The notes under the pieces are model-generated. The model had not been told where the DNA came from. It did not search any database and saw only the letters and a list, made by a program, of their open reading frames with translations. A stretch of 64,000 nt of DNA, taken from positions 4,842-68,841 of the forward strand of contig DAOUIF010000050.1 of NCBI GenBank assembly GCA_034423575.1. The letters are read 5' to 3'. The translations under genes were made by a program, and so were the position numbers. The first letter of the stretch is position 1, and every line of letters starts with the position of its first letter. Positions 1 through 8,787 of this stretch are shown here, in pieces. The DNA is from Bin87 sp034423575. GTDB lineage: Bacteria > Chloroflexota > Dehalococcoidia > Lucifugimonadales > UBA3495.

Positions 1-8
1 CGTCGAAC

Positions 9-290
9 ATGCACAAAAGCAGACCGAGGAGAGGAGGCAGCAGAGGGCGCAAGGGGTTATGGATGCTGGCGCTGACCGGCGCCTCGCTGGCCGCTGTGAT
101 GGGGCTGATGATGGCATCGGCAAACCAGATCCCCTACGGGGCAACCCAAGTGTGGTCCGCGGAAGCCACCAGCGCTTTCCAGTCGGCGGCGCCGTCGGTG
201 ATCGCAAGCCCGGCCGTTGGCAGTGTCACATATGGGCAGGACGTGGGGAGCCTGCCCGCGGTCACGCTGACACGCGTAGGGGCCCGGTAA
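9..290 (+). CDS. small predicted exported protein
   Basis: Unrecognised 93-residue protein. It has a very basic N-terminus (many Arg/Lys in residues 1-16), then a hydrophobic stretch at about 17-38 ending in an Ala-Ser-Ala-like cleavage site, and a Ser/Ala/Pro-rich remainder without cysteines. This is the layout of a signal peptide or single membrane anchor. The window starts only 8 bases upstream, so promoter and ribosome binding site cannot be judged and the start could lie further upstream. It has no same-strand neighbour; the next gene is convergent. No function can be given. It could be a spurious frame in GC-rich DNA, but the signal-like architecture argues mildly for a real gene. Confidence 0.45.
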   Translation: MHKSRPRRGGSRGRKGLWMLALTGASLAAVMGLMMASANQIPYGATQVWSAEATSAFQSAAPSVIASPAVGSVTYGQDVGSLPAVTLTRVGAR

Positions 291-648
291 CCGGTTACCA
301 CCGCGTCACACCGTATGGCGCAGGGATGGCCAATCCAGCCGTAGACATGCGACGTAGATGTTTGTTCCATTGCTCACCCTTCATGCCGGAGCCGACGGCT
401 CGACTGGGTCCGCCAAGCCGACGCCGGACGAGCCCAATCCATGCCAGCGGTAGGGATAACCAAAATGATCGGCGCATAAGCCGAAACCGGGGCCAACGAA
501 CATCCGCGTTCGTTGGCCCCATAGTTTGGTCGGTTTCGCTATGGATAACCTGCGCGTCTCGGCGATGCTTCCACCGACGGGCGGTTACGCATGGTACGGT
601 GCCGGTCCAGGTTCCGCGACGAGCAAGGAACTGGAACGCGACGACGGT
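291..648. other. intergenic region with a perfect 13-bp hairpin
   Basis: This 358-base gap separates two convergent genes. Its clear feature is an inverted repeat: arm 489-501, six-base loop 502-507, arm 508-520, fully complementary and GC-rich. The sequence flanking the arms (GAAACC on one side, GGTTTC on the other) is partly complementary too. There is no T-tract on either side, so it is not a textbook intrinsic terminator, although its place between convergent genes fits a transcription stop. I see nothing else in the gap. Confidence 0.5.
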
Positions 649-1821
649 CTAACGGTGGCGTGCGCGCGGGTGTTCCATCTGGGCCGCCGTCTCCGCCGTC
701 ATACCAGCGAAACGCTCGGGGCGGTACGGACCAAGCACGGCGTCAGCCTGGGCGTCGTCGCAGATCTCCAGGGCGACGAGTTGGCTCAGGGCCGGGGCCA
801 GGGTAACCCCGCTGTGCGTGAGGGCCACGTAGAGGTTGGGAGCCTCCGGAGCGAATCCCATCACCGGATAGCCGTCGAGGGGCATGGGTCGCCAGCCCAC
901 GGGCACGGGGACGGCAGCAGTGCCCGCCAATCCGGGCAGGTGCTCGCAGGCACGGGCCAGCAAGTCGTCGGCGTGGGCCTGGCTGTCGTCCTCGGCCAAA
1001 CTTTCCTGGTCGCCTTCGCCAATCATGAAACGGCCGTCGGGGCATTGCCTGAGATGGATTTCGCGGCGCCCGTCCTCCAGGGGAGGAGCGTAAACCACCG
1101 GCACGTTTTGCAACAGAGATGGCACGGGACTGGTGCGCATCACGACGCCGGGGCTCTCGGCCTGGGGCACGTTGACGCCAGCCATAGCGGCCACAGCGGT
1201 GGTGGCCGTGCCGGCGGAAGCGACCACGATGTCCGCTTCGATGTCGCCAGCGGTGGTTTGAACCAAAGCGACACGGTTGCGCGAGTCCTTGCGAACTCCG
1301 ACGACTTCGGCGCCGGTGACGATAAAGGCCTCGAGTTCCCGCAGCCGATTGAGGCAGACGTCCACGACCATTTGCGGTTCGACCTGGCCTTCGTTCTCGC
1401 TGTACTCGGCGGCTGCTACGGTACCAATGCTCAACGAAGGTTCAAGTTCCTGCAGCTCCTCGCGAGAGACGAGGCGGGACGGATATCCCCAAGACTGGAG
1501 CTGTTGCACCCGGGCTCGCAGCGCCTGGGCGGCCTCGGCTTCGTTTTCCCATGAAACCTTGCCGCCCCAGCGGAGGCCAACGTCCTCACCCAAGCCATCG
1601 GCGAAACGGGGCCACATCTCGAGGGAGCGGCGGTTCAGGTTATGGTAACCGACGGGTTCCTTGGCGCCGGCATTGATCCAGGCGAAGCTGTGGCTGGACG
1701 CCCCGCTACCGGGTTCTGCTCGATCGATGATCGTAACGCGGGCGCCCCGAGACGCAACGCGCCAGGCGACGGATGCCCCGACGATGCCGGCGCCGATGAC
1801 GACGACGTGCCCGGGATCCAT
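649..1821 (-). CDS. FAD-dependent amine/amino-acid oxidoreductase (DAO family)
   Basis: A 390-residue flavoprotein of the D-amino-acid oxidase/glycine oxidase (DAO) family, which oxidises amines or N-methylated amino acids with FAD. The N-terminus holds the Rossmann dinucleotide motif GAGIVG at about residues 9-14, followed by the family-typical SGASSHSFAWINAG-like stretch where FAD is bound. The C-terminal end has the GV-rich FAD closing motif (THSGVTLAPA). I chose ATG at 1821 because the Rossmann strand begins only a few residues later; the longer frame would run back into the gene upstream. That MoxR ATPase gene ends one base before this start, so the two are probably translationally coupled. 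The substrate is not readable from sequence. Confidence 0.85.
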   Translation of the reverse strand: MDPGHVVVIGAGIVGASVAWRVASRGARVTIIDRAEPGSGASSHSFAWINAGAKEPVGYHNLNRRSLEMWPRFADGLGEDVGLRWGGKVSWENEAEAAQALRARVQQLQSWGYPSRLVSREELQELEPSLSIGTVAAAEYSENEGQVEPQMVVDVCLNRLRELEAFIVTGAEVVGVRKDSRNRVALVQTTAGDIEADIVVASAGTATTAVAAMAGVNVPQAESPGVVMRTSPVPSLLQNVPVVYAPPLEDGRREIHLRQCPDGRFMIGEGDQESLAEDDSQAHADDLLARACEHLPGLAGTAAVPVPVGWRPMPLDGYPVMGFAPEAPNLYVALTHSGVTLAPALSQLVALEICDDAQADAVLGPYRPERFAGMTAETAAQMEHPRARHR

Positions 1822-1822
1822 G

Positions 1823-2797
1823 CTAACCCCTACGTCCGCCGCGACGGGGACCGCGGTTGCGAGAACGTTCCAGAAGGGCGCGGGCCGGCTCGCCGCGCAC
1901 GGCTTCGATGTCGTCCTGGTATTTGAGCATGATACCCAGGGTGTCGTCGATGACCTCGGGTTCCAGCTCACGCATGTTGAGCGCCATCAGCGCGGAGGTC
2001 CAGTCGAGGGTCTCAGAGACCCCGGGGATCTTGTACAGTTCGGTTTCTCGCAGCTCCTGGATGAACCCGGTTACCTGTTGCGCCAACTGCCGGGGAGCGT
2101 CAGGGAGGCGCGCACTCACGATCTGGAGCTCCTTCTGGTAGTCCGGATAGTCCACCCAGTAGTAGAGGCAGCGTCGTTTCAGTGCGTCGTGCACCTCGCG
2201 GGTACGGTTGGAGGTGATGACGACAACGGGTGGGAACGCGGCGTGAAATGTGCCCAGTTCGGGAATCGTGATCTGATAGTCAGCGAGCAATTCCAGCAGG
2301 AACCCTTCGAACTCCTCGTCGGCCCGGTCTAGCTCGTCGATGAGGAGCACCGGGGCCCGGTCGCGGCCTTCGTCAATGGCCTCCAGGAGGGGTCGCTTGA
2401 TCAGGAACTGGGGAGCGAACAGGTCGACGTCCGGAGCTTCATGGCTGCTGCCGGATTCGCGCCGGGCTTCCATCAAGCGGATTTCGAGCAGCTGGCGAGT
2501 GTGGTTCCACTCGTAGACCGCATGGTTGATGTCCAGACCCTCGTAGCATTGCAGCCGTATCAGATCGGTGTCGAGGCCCGCGGCCAGGGCGCGGGCGATT
2601 TCGGTCTTGCCAACCCCCGCTTCGCCTTCCAGGAACAAGGGGCGCCGCAACTTGAGCGCCAGGAATATGGCAATGGCCAACCCCCGATCGGTTATGTAAG
2701 CCTGGTCGCTCAGGAGACCCTGGACGTCTTCCACTGAGGCGGGGGAGAGTGAATCGTGCTCGGCGTGCGGGGCGGTCAAGGGCGGCTCCGTGGGCAT
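1823..2797 (-). CDS. MoxR-family AAA+ ATPase
   Basis: A 324-residue AAA+ ATPase of the MoxR group (CoxD-like), chaperone ATPases that help insert cofactors or mature enzyme complexes. Walker A is GEAGVGKT at residues 58-65, Walker B is VLLIDELDR near 149-157, and a sensor-1 Asn sits in VVITSNRTRE. MoxR proteins normally work with a VWA-domain partner encoded next door; none is visible here. The gene lies between a Ham1-like NTPase (15-base gap) and an FAD oxidase that starts one base after its stop, so a role in maturing that oxidase is possible but inferred. No good ribosome binding site precedes the ATG. Confidence 0.88.
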   Translation of the reverse strand: MPTEPPLTAPHAEHDSLSPASVEDVQGLLSDQAYITDRGLAIAIFLALKLRRPLFLEGEAGVGKTEIARALAAGLDTDLIRLQCYEGLDINHAVYEWNHTRQLLEIRLMEARRESGSSHEAPDVDLFAPQFLIKRPLLEAIDEGRDRAPVLLIDELDRADEEFEGFLLELLADYQITIPELGTFHAAFPPVVVITSNRTREVHDALKRRCLYYWVDYPDYQKELQIVSARLPDAPRQLAQQVTGFIQELRETELYKIPGVSETLDWTSALMALNMRELEPEVIDDTLGIMLKYQDDIEAVRGEPARALLERSRNRGPRRGGRRG

Positions 2798-2812
2798 AAA
2801 TTATCGGCCGGA

Positions 2813-3472
2813 TCATTGTAGCCGATTTGAAGGACCAGAAACGCCGGCCAACCAGCCGGGTATGAAACTACGGACATGATCGCGCAGAACCTGCCAGTGA
2901 TCGCCCAATGTCGCCCGCTCGGCCTGGGTCAGGCGGTCATAAGTGCGGCCGAACTCGGGGAAAGACCACAGGGGAAAGACCCAGAAGCCGTCGCCATCGG
3001 TATCTTCGCCCCGATCCGCAAGGCTATCCACGATGCGCCCGGTGGCTCCAGACACCTGCCAGGAGGCGACGGTTTCGCCACCGTCGGCAATCGCCAGCGC
3101 CTCTACGAAAGCGGCACTGCGTTGGTCACCGGAGTAGGGTTCCAACAGGCGCAGGAGGCGGCGCTGGCGTTCGGCGTCGTCGGCTGCCGGCCCGGCAAAG
3201 CGGTGGGTGTGCCGGCTCTCCCAATTCGCGCCCAACACGGGGACCAAAAGTCCGCCGTCGCTGGCGATGGCGGGCATGCCGGCGACGCGTGACCACTCCT
3301 CGGCCTTGGCGCGGGCGATGGCCTCGTGGGTGTCGCCGCTCTCGTCGGGGTCGGCGCGTACGCCCAACTCGGCGGGCGTTACAGTCCGCACCGGGGTTTC
3401 CTCCAGCAGCCACGCGAGCATGCGCTGTTTGTCAGCGTTGCCCGTGGCCAGCAGGATTCGCGGAACGGTCAC
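2813..3472 (-). CDS. Ham1/RdgB-like non-canonical purine NTP pyrophosphatase (divergent)
   Basis: A 219-residue protein with the outline of the Ham1/RdgB family, which hydrolyses ITP, dITP and XTP to monophosphates to keep damaged purines out of nucleic acids. Recognisable pieces are the N-terminal LLATGNADK nucleotide-binding strand, ESGDTHEAIARAKA (usually E-x-G-x-T-F-x-x-N-A), an ASDGG loop where most members have DDSG, and a C-terminal GFWVFPLW / FPEFGRTYDRLT block. The family Ser in DDSG and some charged positions are replaced, so activity may differ. The start is GTG at 3472, since the conserved N-terminus begins there; the longer ATG frame overlaps the upstream gene and adds a non-homologous Arg-rich stretch. 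It sits in a minus-strand operon with MoxR. Confidence 0.7.
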   Translation of the reverse strand: MTVPRILLATGNADKQRMLAWLLEETPVRTVTPAELGVRADPDESGDTHEAIARAKAEEWSRVAGMPAIASDGGLLVPVLGANWESRHTHRFAGPAADDAERQRRLLRLLEPYSGDQRSAAFVEALAIADGGETVASWQVSGATGRIVDSLADRGEDTDGDGFWVFPLWSFPEFGRTYDRLTQAERATLGDHWQVLRDHVRSFIPGWLAGVSGPSNRLQ

Positions 3473-3498
3473 CGGACAATTACCAAACGAGGTCGGGA

Positions 3499-3897
3499 TC
3501 AGGAACCGCGCACGCTGACGTTGATGGGCAGCCGGGCCACCTCCGCGCCATCTATCGCCACGTGGAAGGCGTGGGGACCGCCCTGGTTGAAAGTCACGCC
3601 GTTGACCTCGGCAATGATCCTTGCGGTGGCGTCCACAACGCCGTCGCGTACGGGCAGCGTGATCTCCCGCTCGATGGGCGGGACGGCATCCCGAGCATCG
3701 GGGGTGAGGAGGCGGATCACCATGCGCTTGTCTCCGGCCTCGACGACGGAATAGCGCATGACGCAAACCACCACGAACCTCGGATGGATCATGGGCAGGG
3801 AACCGCCGGAGACACCGTCGATGCCAACGCCCAAGGCGTGCAACTTGCCCCGGTCCTCAAGGGCGGAATCGCACAGGAAAGCCAGATCCGTGGTCAT
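3499..3897 (-). CDS. DUF6941-like conserved hypothetical protein
   Basis: A 132-residue soluble protein without signal peptide or membrane segment. The pattern (cytosolic start with CDSAL, then GVGIDGV, RFVVVCVMRYSVVEAG and a C-terminal GPHAFHVAIDG / ARLPINV) resembles DUF6941, a widespread small beta-rich family of unknown role. The resemblance is from memory and unchecked. It lies 24 bases after the MFS transporter and 26 bases before the Ham1-like gene on the same strand, so it is probably co-transcribed with them. No catalytic motif is evident. Confidence 0.65.
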   Translation of the reverse strand: MTTDLAFLCDSALEDRGKLHALGVGIDGVSGGSLPMIHPRFVVVCVMRYSVVEAGDKRMVIRLLTPDARDAVPPIEREITLPVRDGVVDATARIIAEVNGVTFNQGGPHAFHVAIDGAEVARLPINVSVRGS

Positions 3898-3921
3898 CGG
3901 AGGCGGCTGACGCGGAATAGG

Positions 3922-5328
3922 TTAGTTGCCATCGCCGCCCGCGCTACCGAAAGCGACTCCGGTGGCAGCAGCGGCAGGAGGAACGATCGCGGGGGCCGCA
4001 TTGGCGGAGGGAGTGCGCGCCTCAGGAGGCAATTGGTCCTCCCAGTCCGGGATCAACTGGCGCTTGGTGGTTTCCAGGGTCATGATGATGCCCACGCCCA
4101 GGCCACTGAAAGCCATGGACAAGATGAAAGCCGGAATATAACCGATGAAATGGATGATGACACCGGCCACAAGAGTGGAGATGAAGTGTCCCATCATGGC
4201 TCCTGAGATCTGGAAACCATACACGGTGGCGACTGGCCCCGTACCGAAATACTGCCGGTTGACCACCGGGTAGGCCGACATCTCACCGCCGAAGCCCAGC
4301 CCGAAGACGCAAGCGAAGAGGTAAAACGCCCAAACATCGCCAGCGAACAAGAGGATGGCCACCGATCCTGCCTGGATGCCCAACGCCGCGGACATGATGA
4401 GCTTGCCGCCGATGCGCTCGGTGATGATGGGTACCAGGAACCGGCCAGCGATACTGAACACGTTGATGAGAGTGAGGATAACTGCTGCGGTGGTGAATTC
4501 GATGCCGCGTGTTACCGCGAAGTCCACCACGAAAATCAGGACGATGCCGTGGCCGGCGCAACCCATGCCATGGATCACCGGCAGGTTCCAGAACGCCCGG
4601 GTGTGCTTCATCTGGCGCTGGAACACCTTGAGGCGGAGCCGGGAGGCCTCGGCGCTGAATTTAACCGGCGGCGGGTCGGTGGCCGACGCTCCGTATGCCA
4701 TTAACCCTTTTTCCGACGGTTGGTTGCGGAAGAACGGCATCAATCCCAGAGTGAGGCCACCGCCGACCAGTCCGATGACCACGAAGGTGGTGGTCCAGCC
4801 GAAGTTGACCAGCAACAGCGAGTAGACGGGCGCCAGGGCCGCGGCTCCAACACCACCGGCAGCCCACATCAGGCCGATGCCCAATCCGAGGCGTCGCTTG
4901 AACCAGGGGTTGACCGCAGCCATCAGCGGCACCATGGCGATCGAAGAGGTGAGGGCCAGCATGACGCTGTAGACGATGAAGAACTGCCAGACGTGGGTTA
5001 TGAAGCCGATCAGTATCATGCTTCCGCCGAACAGGACACCGCCGGCGACCAGTAACTTTCGGGCTCCCAGGATATCGCCAAACCGCCCACTGAACGGAGA
5101 GGTGAGCGAACCCACCAGATAGTAGCCGGCCAACGCGAACCCGATGATCGCCGGAGACCATCCAAAGCGTCCTCCCTCCTCCAAAGGCATGCGGAGTTCA
5201 GGGACCATAATGCCGGCCGACATCGAAATGGACTGTCCAAAAATCTGGACGATGGACAGAATCGCGATGATCACCCACGCGTAGTGAAAACCGCCGGAGG
5301 ATCGGCGAATACCATCGATTGCGGCCAT
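3922..5328 (-). CDS. MFS transporter
   Basis: A 468-residue integral membrane protein with about twelve hydrophobic segments, the standard length and fold of a major facilitator superfamily transporter. The short charged loop GRFGDILGARKLL after the second segment is the MFS motif A (G-x-x-x-D-x-x-G-x-[KR]). The N-terminal HYAWVI and overall spacing resemble the oxalate/formate antiporter-like and monocarboxylate-type groups, suggesting a carboxylate substrate, but this is weak inference. A good AGGAG ribosome binding site lies 7 bases before ATG 5328. A small membrane protein gene is immediately upstream on the same strand. Confidence 0.88.
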   Translation of the reverse strand: MAAIDGIRRSSGGFHYAWVIIAILSIVQIFGQSISMSAGIMVPELRMPLEEGGRFGWSPAIIGFALAGYYLVGSLTSPFSGRFGDILGARKLLVAGGVLFGGSMILIGFITHVWQFFIVYSVMLALTSSIAMVPLMAAVNPWFKRRLGLGIGLMWAAGGVGAAALAPVYSLLLVNFGWTTTFVVIGLVGGGLTLGLMPFFRNQPSEKGLMAYGASATDPPPVKFSAEASRLRLKVFQRQMKHTRAFWNLPVIHGMGCAGHGIVLIFVVDFAVTRGIEFTTAAVILTLINVFSIAGRFLVPIITERIGGKLIMSAALGIQAGSVAILLFAGDVWAFYLFACVFGLGFGGEMSAYPVVNRQYFGTGPVATVYGFQISGAMMGHFISTLVAGVIIHFIGYIPAFILSMAFSGLGVGIIMTLETTKRQLIPDWEDQLPPEARTPSANAAPAIVPPAAAATGVAFGSAGGDGN

Positions 5329-5362
5329 TCAGAGAGGCTCCTGTGGGGAGAGATGGGGGCCG

Positions 5363-5656
5363 TCAGTGCAACGGACAGGCGACCAAGAACGACTTGCCCC
5401 ACCAGGTTTCCGAGACCGGCGTGGCGGAAGCCAGGCGGGGGACGGTGTCCGAATCCGCGGCTCCCGGGGGGACTGCGCCGGGTTGATACGGGGAGCCGGC
5501 AAATCCGCTGGTGGCAGAGTTGGTGATGCTGGAGATGTCGGCGTCACCGGCAGATGCGACCGCCCAGGCGCCGAAGAAGACGATCAGCAAGAGAGTAATC
5601 ACCATCGCGCCAACGGTGGTGAATACGGCGAAGTTGCGCTTAGCGTACCCTACCAT
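5363..5656 (-). CDS. small single-span membrane protein
   Basis: A 97-residue protein with a short basic start (KRN), one strong hydrophobic helix at about residues 9-34, and a Ser/Ala/Pro-rich outer part. The layout is that of a small membrane-anchored protein. It ends 34 bases before the MFS transporter start on the same strand, so it may be an accessory of that transporter; this is inferred from position only. No Shine-Dalgarno sequence precedes ATG 5656, so the start is uncertain. It resembles no family I know. Confidence 0.55.
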   Translation of the reverse strand: MVGYAKRNFAVFTTVGAMVITLLLIVFFGAWAVASAGDADISSITNSATSGFAGSPYQPGAVPPGAADSDTVPRLASATPVSETWWGKSFLVACPLH

Positions 5657-5718
5657 AGGGAGGCCATTCTACTCCTCCGGCGGCGACCGCGCCAATCGCG
5701 CCTCCGTCGGTTGCGGAG

Positions 5719-6873
5719 CTATTCAGCCAGGCTCTGCTGGAAAACCTGATCCCAGGCCAGGGCCCATGGCGGGCGCAGATAGCCCAACGCGCGAACGTCG
5801 TCGTACCAGACGGACAGAGGGGAGTAGCGTGTGTAGGCGCTGCCGCCGGACAACTTGCATAGTCGTCCCAAGCAGTCTTCCGCGAGACGGGCTACGCTCT
5901 CCTTGGCCAAGAGAAGCTCTCGGCGGCCGGTGTTGGTTTCCAGGCAGCGGATGGCGCCCTCCCACGCCTGACCGATGAGCCAGGCCTCCTGCTCGGCGTG
6001 AGCCCATTCCACCTGCTGGAAGGCGCGCAAGCCGGGGTCGGACGCCATACCATTCTTGATGCGCGGGCGGACGTGATCCATCGCCGCATCGACGACGCCG
6101 ACGATTACCGAGGTGAACGCGGCGGCGCCCAATCCGCCATTTGCTCCCATCAGTTCAGCCTGGTGGTTGGGCCAGGCCACGCGCGTCGCCGGGAAATCGG
6201 CGAACTCAAAGGCGTGGCTGTTGGTCGATTTCATGCCGTGGCCGCGCCACTCGGCAGTGAGTTTCAGGCCGGTGGAGCCGTCCCAGGGATGGTTTTGAAC
6301 TTCCATGAAGAACAGGTCGGGTACGGTTTCACCAGCGGCGAGGGCTCGGGTGGTCATGAACGAGGTAAGACCGGAGCCGCTGCCGAAGTGTTTCTGACCC
6401 GAGATGCGATAGCCGAAGTCGCCTTGGCCATCAGGTTCGCAAATGGAAGCGGTGCGGGAGGTGTCTCCACCGGAGCCGGGTTCGCTAACGATGGTGCCCC
6501 ACCAGCAGCCGCTGTGGACGCTGTCGAAGACGGCGTTGCGCTGCTTGGTCCAACCCGCAGTGAAGGGTTCGGGAACGGTGGGCAGACGCCAGGACGACAA
6601 CACCAGATGGTGCATCGCGCTGGCTAAGGTGATCGACGGGTCCCCGACGGCCAGTTTTCTCAGCATGGAACAGATGGGCCGAGCGGACTGTTCGAGGCTC
6701 TCCCAGGTGCCTCCAAGATCGACGGGCACCGCCATCAGGGGCACGCCGATTTCGGCGAGCCGGGCATAATCCGCCGGATCGGCCTTGGTGCGCTGTTGGC
6801 GGTCGGCCTGTTCCTCTGCCCACTCTGCGGCCACGGTGGGCGCCTGTTCCAGGATGGAGGCGATGGTCGTCAT
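5719..6873 (-). CDS. acyl-CoA dehydrogenase-like flavoprotein (possibly monooxygenase type)
   Basis: A 384-residue flavoprotein with acyl-CoA dehydrogenase architecture: an N-terminal helical domain, a middle beta domain containing TIVSEPGSGGD (the T-E-P-x-x-G-S-D flavin-contact motif), and a C-terminal helical bundle. The GQKHFGSGSG block is closer to the flavin monooxygenase branch of this fold (DszC/SfnB, aromatic hydroxylase components) than to classic FadE enzymes, so oxygenation of a sulfur or aromatic substrate is an alternative to beta-oxidation. I set the start at ATG 6873, which has a GGAGAA ribosome binding site. It follows the Uma2 gene by 4 bases, and that gene follows a sulfite-oxidase gene by 5, so the three look like one operon. 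Confidence 0.82.
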   Translation of the reverse strand: MTTIASILEQAPTVAAEWAEEQADRQQRTKADPADYARLAEIGVPLMAVPVDLGGTWESLEQSARPICSMLRKLAVGDPSITLASAMHHLVLSSWRLPTVPEPFTAGWTKQRNAVFDSVHSGCWWGTIVSEPGSGGDTSRTASICEPDGQGDFGYRISGQKHFGSGSGLTSFMTTRALAAGETVPDLFFMEVQNHPWDGSTGLKLTAEWRGHGMKSTNSHAFEFADFPATRVAWPNHQAELMGANGGLGAAAFTSVIVGVVDAAMDHVRPRIKNGMASDPGLRAFQQVEWAHAEQEAWLIGQAWEGAIRCLETNTGRRELLLAKESVARLAEDCLGRLCKLSGGSAYTRYSPLSVWYDDVRALGYLRPPWALAWDQVFQQSLAE

Positions 6874-6877
6874 GCTG

Positions 6878-7576
6878 TTATTCTCCGTGGCCCGCCAGCT
6901 CGGCATAGCGGTCGAACACGAGCCTCTTGACTTCAAACACAAAACCGGTCAGAACGTCTTCCCCAGACAGGGTTCCAGGATCGTCCAAGACCTCAACCGC
7001 CCGACCGGCCCGATAGACGTGCACTCGTCGCCCGTACGGGTCGATGTACCAGCCAAGTCGGGCGCCTCCGTCCATCCATTCCTGCATCTTGGCCAGGCCG
7101 TTATCGACGCTGTCGGTGCGGGACCGGGTTTCGACGACGAAATCGGGAGCGCCGGGTATGGTACTCCGGTACTCGCCGGAGCGCAGTGCGTCGAACCTTT
7201 CCTGGGTGATCCAAGCGGCATCAGGCATGTACATCGCCCCGCTGGGCAACTGATACAACACGTCCTGCGAAGAGGCGTAGCCACCGTTTTCGTTTTGCCA
7301 CAAGACAAGCGGGGCGTTTGCTTGGTTCTCTCCTATGTTGCTCTCCCAACCGGCCGGCGGCATAACGATCAATACTCCCTGGGAGGTCATTTCAAACTCG
7401 TAGGGCTCGTTGTCGCAAGCCATTCGGAAAAATCGCTCTGCAAAATCCGGAGCACGGTTGTCGATCCCAAGCGCCGACAGTTCAATGCGCAGCGGCGCTG
7501 ATGCCGTCACAGGGCCGGTACTGACGCCGGCTTGGGCCGGGTTTGCGGCTATCGAGGGTTCGGCAACGGAGGTCAT
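6878..7576 (-). CDS. Uma2-family putative endonuclease
   Basis: A 232-residue protein whose second half is an Uma2 (DUF820) domain, a PD-(D/E)XK nuclease-like fold abundant in Chloroflexota and cyanobacteria. Visible motif positions are APDFVVETRSRTDS (Asp and Glu of the core), a Lys in AKMQEWMDGGA, and the closing strand WYIDPYGRRVHVYR. Residues 1-35 are a low-complexity Ala/Pro/Ser segment. Start is ATG 7576, five bases past the end of the molybdoenzyme gene. Uma2 genes are usually scattered singletons of unknown function, often seen as selfish or regulatory; its place inside an oxidoreductase operon is unusual. Confidence 0.85.
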   Translation of the reverse strand: MTSVAEPSIAANPAQAGVSTGPVTASAPLRIELSALGIDNRAPDFAERFFRMACDNEPYEFEMTSQGVLIVMPPAGWESNIGENQANAPLVLWQNENGGYASSQDVLYQLPSGAMYMPDAAWITQERFDALRSGEYRSTIPGAPDFVVETRSRTDSVDNGLAKMQEWMDGGARLGWYIDPYGRRVHVYRAGRAVEVLDDPGTLSGEDVLTGFVFEVKRLVFDRYAELAGHGE

Positions 7577-7581
7577 GGCGA

Positions 7582-8787
7582 TTATTCCACCGTGATGTCG
7601 TACCCGACGATGGCGCTGAAGTTCTTGCGCATGTTGTTGTAACGCGGCTCGTGGGACTGCACGTTGCCGACGCTGTCGGTGGCGCGGGACATGACCGTGT
7701 ACTGACCCGGCGTAGCGTCCCAGACCCACGACCAGCGGCGCCACATCCAGCGCTCCGTCGGCTCCTCCAGGCGGGCCGGCTGCCAGGACTTTCCGCCGTC
7801 GACGCTGACATCGACCTGGGTGATGGCGCCGCCGCCGCTCCAGGCATAACCGCGCACCACGTGTTGGCCTGCCGGAAGGGTAGAAGTATCGTCGTTGGGC
7901 TGGGACACCAACGACTTCACGCCGATGGTGGTGATCAGTTCCTTGTTGGGGTCGTCCGGCGAATCGCCGTAATAGTAAAAGTTGTAGTGGTACCAACAGT
8001 CAGGCTCGTGATCCAGGACCTCCAGGCGCCGCAGCCATTTGACAGACCAATTACCCGACCAGCCGGGAACCAGCAGGCGGATGGGTGCGCCATGCAGGTG
8101 CTCCAGGACCTGTCCATTCTGGGCATACGCGAGGATGGTATCGGGATGGAGCGCCTTCTGGAGGGGAAGGCCCTTGTCGTAGAAGAACGGCTCGGTTCCT
8201 TCTTCAGCGGTGGCTGGAACGCCCTCGTCCCAGCCTTCGGCGCGGATGTGGGTGGCACGACCGGTCAGGCCGGCTTCGTTGAGGATAGCCGCCAGGGGGA
8301 CACCGGTCCACTCGCTGCCGGACAGGATCATCCGCTCTTGCGTACGTGAAGGGCGGGGGCCTTCGCCTTTGAAATACTCGAAGTAGGTTGCGTCGCTGCC
8401 GGAACACTCCATGACGGTACGAACCGAGCGGGAAGGGAAACGGCGCACATCATCGTAGTTCAGGCGCAGGGGCTTTTTGACCTCTCCGTCGACGGACAAT
8501 GACCAGTCACGGGCGGCCACGGTGTCGGGCACACCGAAGTGCTGCACAACGTAATGCAATTCGGTGGGGGTGATGAGGCCTTCCAGGTCCATCACCGGAG
8601 TGCGGACGCGCTCGGTCTTGCCATCGGGGCGGAGCAGGGTAACGGGTTCGACCTTCTTATGGGGCCAACCGTACCAGGAGTCGGCGCTATCACCGTCATC
8701 TGAAGACTGGGAGCCGTCCATTTGCAAAAAGTCGGGGCGGGCGGCATCGTCGGCCTGATTCTCCGGGGTGTTCTGCTGGGTAGTCAT
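7582..8787 (-). CDS. sulfite oxidase-type molybdopterin oxidoreductase
   Basis: A 401-residue enzyme of the sulfite oxidase (SUOX/SoxC/YedY) superfamily, which binds molybdopterin and typically oxidises sulfite to sulfate. The Mo-coordinating cysteine is Cys128 in TVMECSGSD. Downstream are the family strings GAPIRLLVPGW and WLRRLEV, and a C-terminal Mo-co dimerisation domain with SGGGAITQVDVSVDGG. The longer N-terminus is acidic and has no Tat or Sec signal, so a cytoplasmic location is likely unless it is co-exported. It leads a three-gene minus-strand operon (Uma2, then the acyl-CoA dehydrogenase-like protein). The nearby cysteine dioxygenase-like and rhodanese genes fit a sulfite-disposal role, which is inference. 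Confidence 0.87.
   Translation of the reverse strand: MTTQQNTPENQADDAARPDFLQMDGSQSSDDGDSADSWYGWPHKKVEPVTLLRPDGKTERVRTPVMDLEGLITPTELHYVVQHFGVPDTVAARDWSLSVDGEVKKPLRLNYDDVRRFPSRSVRTVMECSGSDATYFEYFKGEGPRPSRTQERMILSGSEWTGVPLAAILNEAGLTGRATHIRAEGWDEGVPATAEEGTEPFFYDKGLPLQKALHPDTILAYAQNGQVLEHLHGAPIRLLVPGWSGNWSVKWLRRLEVLDHEPDCWYHYNFYYYGDSPDDPNKELITTIGVKSLVSQPNDDTSTLPAGQHVVRGYAWSGGGAITQVDVSVDGGKSWQPARLEEPTERWMWRRWSWVWDATPGQYTVMSRATDSVGNVQSHEPRYNNMRKNFSAIVGYDITVE

Noticed and set aside
526..1554. 342-codon open frame on the plus strand
   Set aside because: It is fully antisense to the FAD oxidoreductase, has no start signals, and its composition is that of a GC-rich shadow frame.
2908..4206. 432-codon plus-strand frame
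   Set aside because: It lies antisense over the Ham1-like, DUF6941-like and MFS genes; Arg/Gly-rich low-complexity product.
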